Source of the DNA: Epiperipatus broadwayi
Taxonomy: Eukaryota > Onychophora > Udeonychophora > Euonychophora > Peripatidae
Assembly: GCA_028023455.1 (NCBI GenBank)
Contig: JAQFVV010006221.1
Coordinates: 6,055,011 to 6,119,010 of the forward strand
Reading direction: 5' to 3'
DNA length: 64,000 bases
The number at the start of each line of letters is the position of its first letter. Position 1 is the first letter of the stretch. Both the position numbers and the translations under genes were made by a program. The notes beneath the pieces were generated by a model. That model saw only the letters and a program-made list of their open reading frames with translations, had not been told where the DNA came from and ran no database searches. Below are positions 58,401-64,000 of this stretch, piece after piece.

Positions 58401-61400
58401 ATATATGTATGAAAATATCAAATTACACAATGCTAAATAATATGTAATAAATTGTGGTAGTCTTTCTCACAAAACTTGAACTATTTATTAACACATTTCC
58501 TGCTAGTATCAGAGTAATTTACATTGCAGATGAAAAATGAATTCTTTTTATCTGTGATTGAGGATCTTATGTAAATTAGACAATGATATTTATTAGGACA
58601 GATATCATATTAATGGAAATGTCTATGTAGCATCATTTGAATTGATTTGCAATTTAAAGTCACAAGGCACTGTAATTTAAATTGTGATTAAAACGAGACT
58701 GCATGGACTTACACACAAATTTAATATCTAATCTATTATTTACATAAGATCTTGGGTTGCATTCAAAGGTGGATTCATTTTTCATATACCAGTGCTTTAA
58801 AAGGAAGTTTATTGCTTTAATTTATTATATATATGCTGAAGAGAATAATGAAATTTTATTGAATGAAGCTTTTATGTATTAATGTAATAGTTATTATGTA
58901 GATATTAGTTATTTTATACTGATATATATATATTGAATTAAATATTGTCTATGGAAATGGAACTGATAAACTGTTGATCAGAATTTTTTTCTTTAAAGAT
59001 TTTATAATATTTTCTTTAGTATTTTGGATTTATACAATATATTTTTTTTTAATAAAAAGTAATAAACAATATAAGTTTTGGCACCATAAACTTATCTCAT
59101 TATCTTACACCAGGAATCATTTGAAAAAAATAAAATGGGTATAATTTCTTCCAGAAATTTTGCCATAGAAAATTCTGGTAATGATCATTTAAATAGCTTC
59201 TTTTTTTGAAATTAGTTAGTTTTCACCTCAAGCCTAATAAAAGAGACACTGCAACAGTCTTTGCTACTCTGAGGAACCAAGCTTAATATTTTTTTGTCTC
59301 CCTACATAAAATAAACTTTGAATTATTTTTAATTACTAATAATGTAAGCATTGATAAACTGTGTCTTCCTTAATGAGTGCAATATTTTTTGTTTGTTTTA
59401 TTTAAGGTTAAAGATAGTTAAATAAAGGAAAAAACTCAGCCAGAGATAAGCATTTTGTCTAAATATAATTTATATATTGGTATATGCATGGAATGTGATT
59501 TTTTTGTATTTTAAAAGTTTTATCATTTTTTCTATGATGTTATTTTATTAAATTGTTATTTTAAAGTTTATTAGTTATAATCATATTCATATTTTTGTGA
59601 TTGTAAGTCATTTAATGACACAAACGAGTTTCAAATTATTTCAAATTGTGCTGACTATGGATAACTTAAGAGAACAAATATTTTAGAAGTAATAGGGATA
59701 GGCAAATCAGTTCTTTAACTAAAGTTTGCTAGAATGTAGTGAAGCATTCTTACTTTCAAAGAAAATAAAGCTTGTGTACACTAGCCAATGTTTTTTATGA
59801 TCAATTTAGAAAAGTAAATAGGAACCATTAATGGTAGGGAAATATATTTGTTTGATTAGTATTTCTTCATTGAAATTATGTTTTGAGTTCCTAGACTATA
59901 TAAATAATTGGCACTGCCCAGTTCAAACAATGATTCAGTATGTAACCAATGTTGCATTGGATGAACTAAATTTTTTTAATAATCCTTAAGCGGGCATATA
60001 TCATCAATGTTTAATCACTTACATATTGATTCATAATGTGGAGCAGGCTGATTACTCTTTCATTAATTTGTTCCACCTGGAACTATATATATATATGTTG
60101 AAATGAATTCATGAGCAAAGATATTTTATAAATCATGTTTTTGGGAGGAACCATGTTAATTACAACCTTTAGCATTGACAGAAACTTAATGTTAAGTCAA
60201 ATTTTGTTCAAAGACATCTAAAAAAATTATATAGTTTAATTTTCTTATGAATAAATTATTGCCAGTTCTTTATAATGCTATAATTTTTCATATATAAAAG
60301 TTACTATATCAGTATTTTATGGATTGTATGGCTGTAAAATAATTTTTATGCAGCTTAAATTATAATAGTTTTAAGCCTAAATAAGTGTTTAAGATGCTAA
60401 AGTCTTTAAATTTTTAAATAGCTGGTAATTTAGATGATTAATAATACATTTGAAGTTAGTAATGCTAATATTATAAGTCATAATTAAACACCTAAATTCC
60501 TTCAAATAGCTTGTATTAATTTTAATGTTAAGAAACCAGGTTCAAACCCTATATTTTGATTTGCTGATATTTAAATTAAAGCTATAATATTTTAATTCAT
60601 TTTAATTTTAAAACATAATATTGTACTTAAATATTTTTAAACTCATTTACGTAGAAAAAGTTTGATAAAGCTAATAATTAAAAATAGGATTTTTTTTTTA
60701 AAAAAGCACTAGATAAATGAATGACTGAATAAATATGTGAATGAAAGTTAAATTTTAACATTATTTATTTTTAAAATATTATTAAATGTCTAATTTTTAA
60801 AGAAAGTTTTAAATTTATATTTTCAGACATGTCTACATTTAAACAGTGATAAATAGTTATATTAAATATTGTCTGTAATATTTATTCTATTTAATATAAT
60901 GTAAATTTCATTATGTAATATTTTTATTTTATCATGATGTCTATAATTATTTTTATTTGCAACCAGAAAGTATTTTTAATTAATTTGTAATTGTCTAGAT
61001 AAAAATTGATTTATTTAAAATTTGAGTATTAACTAGGTAGATTTTTGTTTAACAACCTTCCCTGAATATAATTAATTAGGATTTGAATTAATAAGAGAAA
61101 GTTGCAAAGGTTAAAAAGTTAATAAAAAGTCTTGTAAAATGATCACATGACTACTAGTATGTCACTTTCTCACACTTGACCTCAGTCAGTTTTAATTTTA
61201 TTTTTGTTGTTAGCAGTTGAATTTTAAAAACTTCAGTTAAATTTTAAGGTGTAATTTTTTTACAAATGTTATTCTTTTTTAAGATAAGTATGTCAGGCTG
61301 AACTAAAACTATCTAGGCATACTTATCTGAATTCTAAACACTAAAGAAACTGAAATCTTCATATCTGCCAGATTTAGTAGTAATATTATTTCATTATTAC

Positions 61401-62965
61401 AATGTATAGAGTATCATCTTTTAAATTTTCTTTGGATAATTTCAACAATTGTGACTCAAGAACTGTTGTTAATTTTGAAGCTGATTTGAATGTCTGCATT
61501 ATAATTAAAGTTGTCACAGAATATTCAAATTTTTTATTTTCAAGAATGCCCCAAAAATATTGATACTTTTTTGACATTTTCTTTAAAATATTTGTTTGTG
61601 TCAAATATTGTCCAGAATTTATTTATCAAGAGTAAAAAAAGACTTAAATTCAGGATAAGAAATATATTTTGATATGACGAATGTATGTTAATCAGACATT
61701 TACAAATTATTTGTTTACAAAAGAAAAATTTATAATAAAAATATATTATGCATTTTTAAATAAAAGACCTTATATTGTTAACTTATGACAGCACAAATAA
61801 AATAATTTATTTATTATGACTACTTTCTGTTTGCTCTTTTTTGGAAAAAATAAATCATTTTCTCCAGGCAGGATAATAAAATAATGGATTTGTAAGAAAC
61901 TATTTCATAAGTTTTTTGTGAAGAATTTAAGTTTTTAATTTTATAAAATCAGAAAATAAATATACCTATAAAATTGATATGATATTTTAATGAACTTAAA
62001 TAACTTTTCGACATTTTAATTATTTTATAATGCCTGCAAAATGTTTCAAAACCTGCAAGTTATATCTTCCCTCCAAGTGTTGCCATGGAGACCAATGTGA
62101 TCATTAATATGATATTTGAATTAAATATTTTTTCCTGTAAATATTTGATAATGTTGGATAAATAATACTATAAAATATTCTCATTATGAACATAATTTAG
62201 AATAATTTGTATAATAAAATTGGAAACTTGAATTCAAATATTAGTGAACTATTTATTTGCAACTTAATCAACATATATCATGATTCAAATTAATGGATAC
62301 TTGTTTGAATGATCATAAATTTATCCTATACTTGTTAGCAGAATTATCTGAAATCTTATTAAAGATATCCAAAAGAAATAGTTATATTGTATTATGTGAT
62401 GGATATGTTTGTTGTCCACAAGATGTTAACATTCTTTTTCATGTTTCAGGTGAATGGAGAATGATTAAAAAAGAAAGCACTTTTTTAATTATTTTATTTA
62501 ATGATAAAAAGGGTTGAATTTATTTGTATTATGATTTTGCATACCATGTTTTATTTATGTGCATATTATTATCATATTGTATATGCTATATTTTGAAATA
62601 TTATAGGTTAAAGTTCTCAGAATAGTAATTTATCATAGTTTCATATTTTAAGTAGCATGTGTTTCCTTTATTTATGAATGTATATTGTTATGTTATAAGC
62701 TGAATAAGTAGATGTATGTTTTTATTATTTATTTTATGATTATTTATTGCTAATGTTAATAGAGCCGTATTTGACATTAATTATTGTTATTTATCATATT
62801 TCACATTTGTTTGATATAGTGTTTTTGTTAGGGATGTAGATTTATTCTCTTTCTCATGCCAGTATATTGAAGGTTGGTAGCTTATTTTTCAGAAGAGATG
62901 GTAGCATTTGTCTCTCTTATTATTTGTTGTCTTGCTAGCATTTATATGCTCATAGCATATATTTT
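58401..62965. other. AT-rich DNA, nothing recognised
   Basis: No coding frame with a known motif. The open frame at 62293-62517 (74 residues) shows no domain and is probably chance. Confidence 0.35.
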
Positions 62966-62971
62966 AGAGAT

Positions 62972-63033
62972 TGTATATTTTGGAGATTGTAGCTTAGGTA
63001 TTTGTATATTTTGGAGATTGTAGCTTAGGTATC
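62972..63033. repeat. 31-bp tandem duplication
   Basis: tgtatattttggagattgta, then gcttaggtat, starting at about 62972, recurs 31 bp later (from about 63003). Confidence 0.88.
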
Positions 63034-63501
63034 TATTATTAAGGCAATTCCTATTTAATATTTTTGTCCCTAATGTGCTTTCTCATTATTTTTCCTGACT
63101 AGTGATAAAGTCCTAGATCCATTAGTAGTACTCAGAAGTAGCATTGTTATGACCTATGCTATCATACTTTGTACTTTGCCTTATTTAGTTCTTAGAAAAT
63201 AGATTTTGTTTATAGTTTGTAGTATGTTTATTAAAGCATGTGTAATATTTTTACCATGGCTTTATCTGGCATTTTAGTGGTTTTATCAAGATATTGAGGA
63301 ATTCTACCGTATTTCTATAGCATTATTGATTGGCTTAAATGTGAATAATTTATTGTAAATGTATAAGTCCTATATTTGAGCTTTTCTAATAATGAGGACA
63401 AAATATGATAAATAGTTAGTTTAAAAATTTTAAAGTGTATTTAGGCATAAATAGACAATATACATCTGTCTTATCACTCCTTTATCACTGGATAGGTAAG
63501 T

Positions 63502-63523
63502 TATTATTATTATTATTATTATT
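63502..63523. repeat. ATT microsatellite
   Basis: About seven uninterrupted units of tta/att. Confidence 0.9.
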
Positions 63524-63529
63524 GAATAT

Positions 63530-64000
63530 GTTAAATATTCATAAAAGGGACACTACTTATATGAAGGTTATTATCATTGTTGTAATTTTGTATTTGTTTT
63601 CTTGGAGAATAAACATTTGTTGTTATTATTTAAGAAATGTCTCATAACCAGAAATCATTCCACATATGGAATAAAAATTTAAATGCTTAAAAATATTATA
63701 AATTATTTTGTGTATTTGCTGAAAGTATACACGAATATTGAAGCTAATAAGAGTCCCTGTTGAATTATTTAAGCATTAGTAGAATGTCTAAGAAAGACAT
63801 ATTTTGCTTAATAAGTAATTATAATTTAATTTATCACTTTGGATCATTCTTACTAATTCAATTTGCTTATTTCAAATCACTATGCATATTTATTTTAAAA
63901 TCATTTTCATATTTGAATATCATATTTATTATTTTATGATAAAATTAATCTTACAAGAACCTAGTTCATATTTATAGGATGTTTAAGTAGATTTATTCTA
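63530..64000. other. AT-rich DNA, nothing recognised
   Basis: No gene or recognised repeat up to the window edge. Confidence 0.35.

Noticed and set aside
60535-60555. ggttcaaaccc as a tRNA B box
   Set aside because: No A box or tRNA fold is nearby; probably a chance match.
62293-62517. 74-residue open frame on the plus strand
   Set aside because: No recognisable domain or splice context. Frames of this length are expected by chance in this composition.
1-64000. CRISPR array, bacterial operon, rRNA or viral genome
   Set aside because: No regularly spaced repeats with unique spacers, no clustered long open frames and no rRNA-like sequence were seen.

Overview
This is a eukaryotic, almost certainly invertebrate metazoan, nuclear window. 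It is very AT-rich, carries no recognisable host exon, and is packed with decayed retroelements. The guess rests on content: an APE-type LINE, RTE-type LINE copies, a Penelope-like GIY-YIG endonuclease, very short tRNA-derived SINEs and one SPIN-like hAT element. The species cannot be named from the sequence. No bacterial-style operon, rRNA, functional tRNA or CRISPR is present.

Layout. 0.5-4.05 kb: a decayed LINE on the minus strand (ORF1-like acidic peptide, APE endonuclease, reverse transcriptase with YMDD, C-terminal zinc knuckle). 4-9 kb: AT-rich, nearly gene-free. 9-20 kb: a tRNA-Ala-like SINE, palindromic retroposons, RTE and other LINE remnants, a second SINE and a 185-bp SPIN-like element with a perfect 8-bp target duplication. 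20-30 kb: a tandem/inverted ~350-bp repeat family and one copy of a 1.1-kb repeat. 30-40 kb: a Penelope-like GIY-YIG open frame with a decayed hammerhead downstream, and four copies of a hammerhead-bearing palindromic retroposon. 40-54 kb: a third LINE remnant, a tRNA-Gly-like SINE, more palindromes, the second 1.1-kb copy and a G-depleted tract. 54.4-56.9 kb: a 5'-truncated RTE LINE on the minus strand. 57-64 kb: gene-free AT-rich DNA.

Main result. Many dispersed repeats are palindromes flanked by 9-19-bp direct repeats, which points to target-primed retroposition rather than cut-and-paste movement. I label the families Y, S, P and Z (my names). Y and S carry sequences that fold as type I hammerhead ribozymes: CUGAUGA, stem II, GAAA, a tiny palindromic stem III, a UH cleavage site and a complementary stem I. 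P has a related but degenerate fold. Z shows head-to-tail and circularly permuted ~350-bp units. In Y, the two arms of one insertion share variants that other insertions lack, and the inversion breakpoint differs at each locus, so the inverted duplication seems to be made anew at insertion. Together these look like non-autonomous ribozyme retroposons (compare published metazoan retrozymes and Penelope hammerheads), possibly mobilised by a Penelope-like or RTE reverse transcriptase. Folding and family assignments were made by eye and need covariance-model confirmation.
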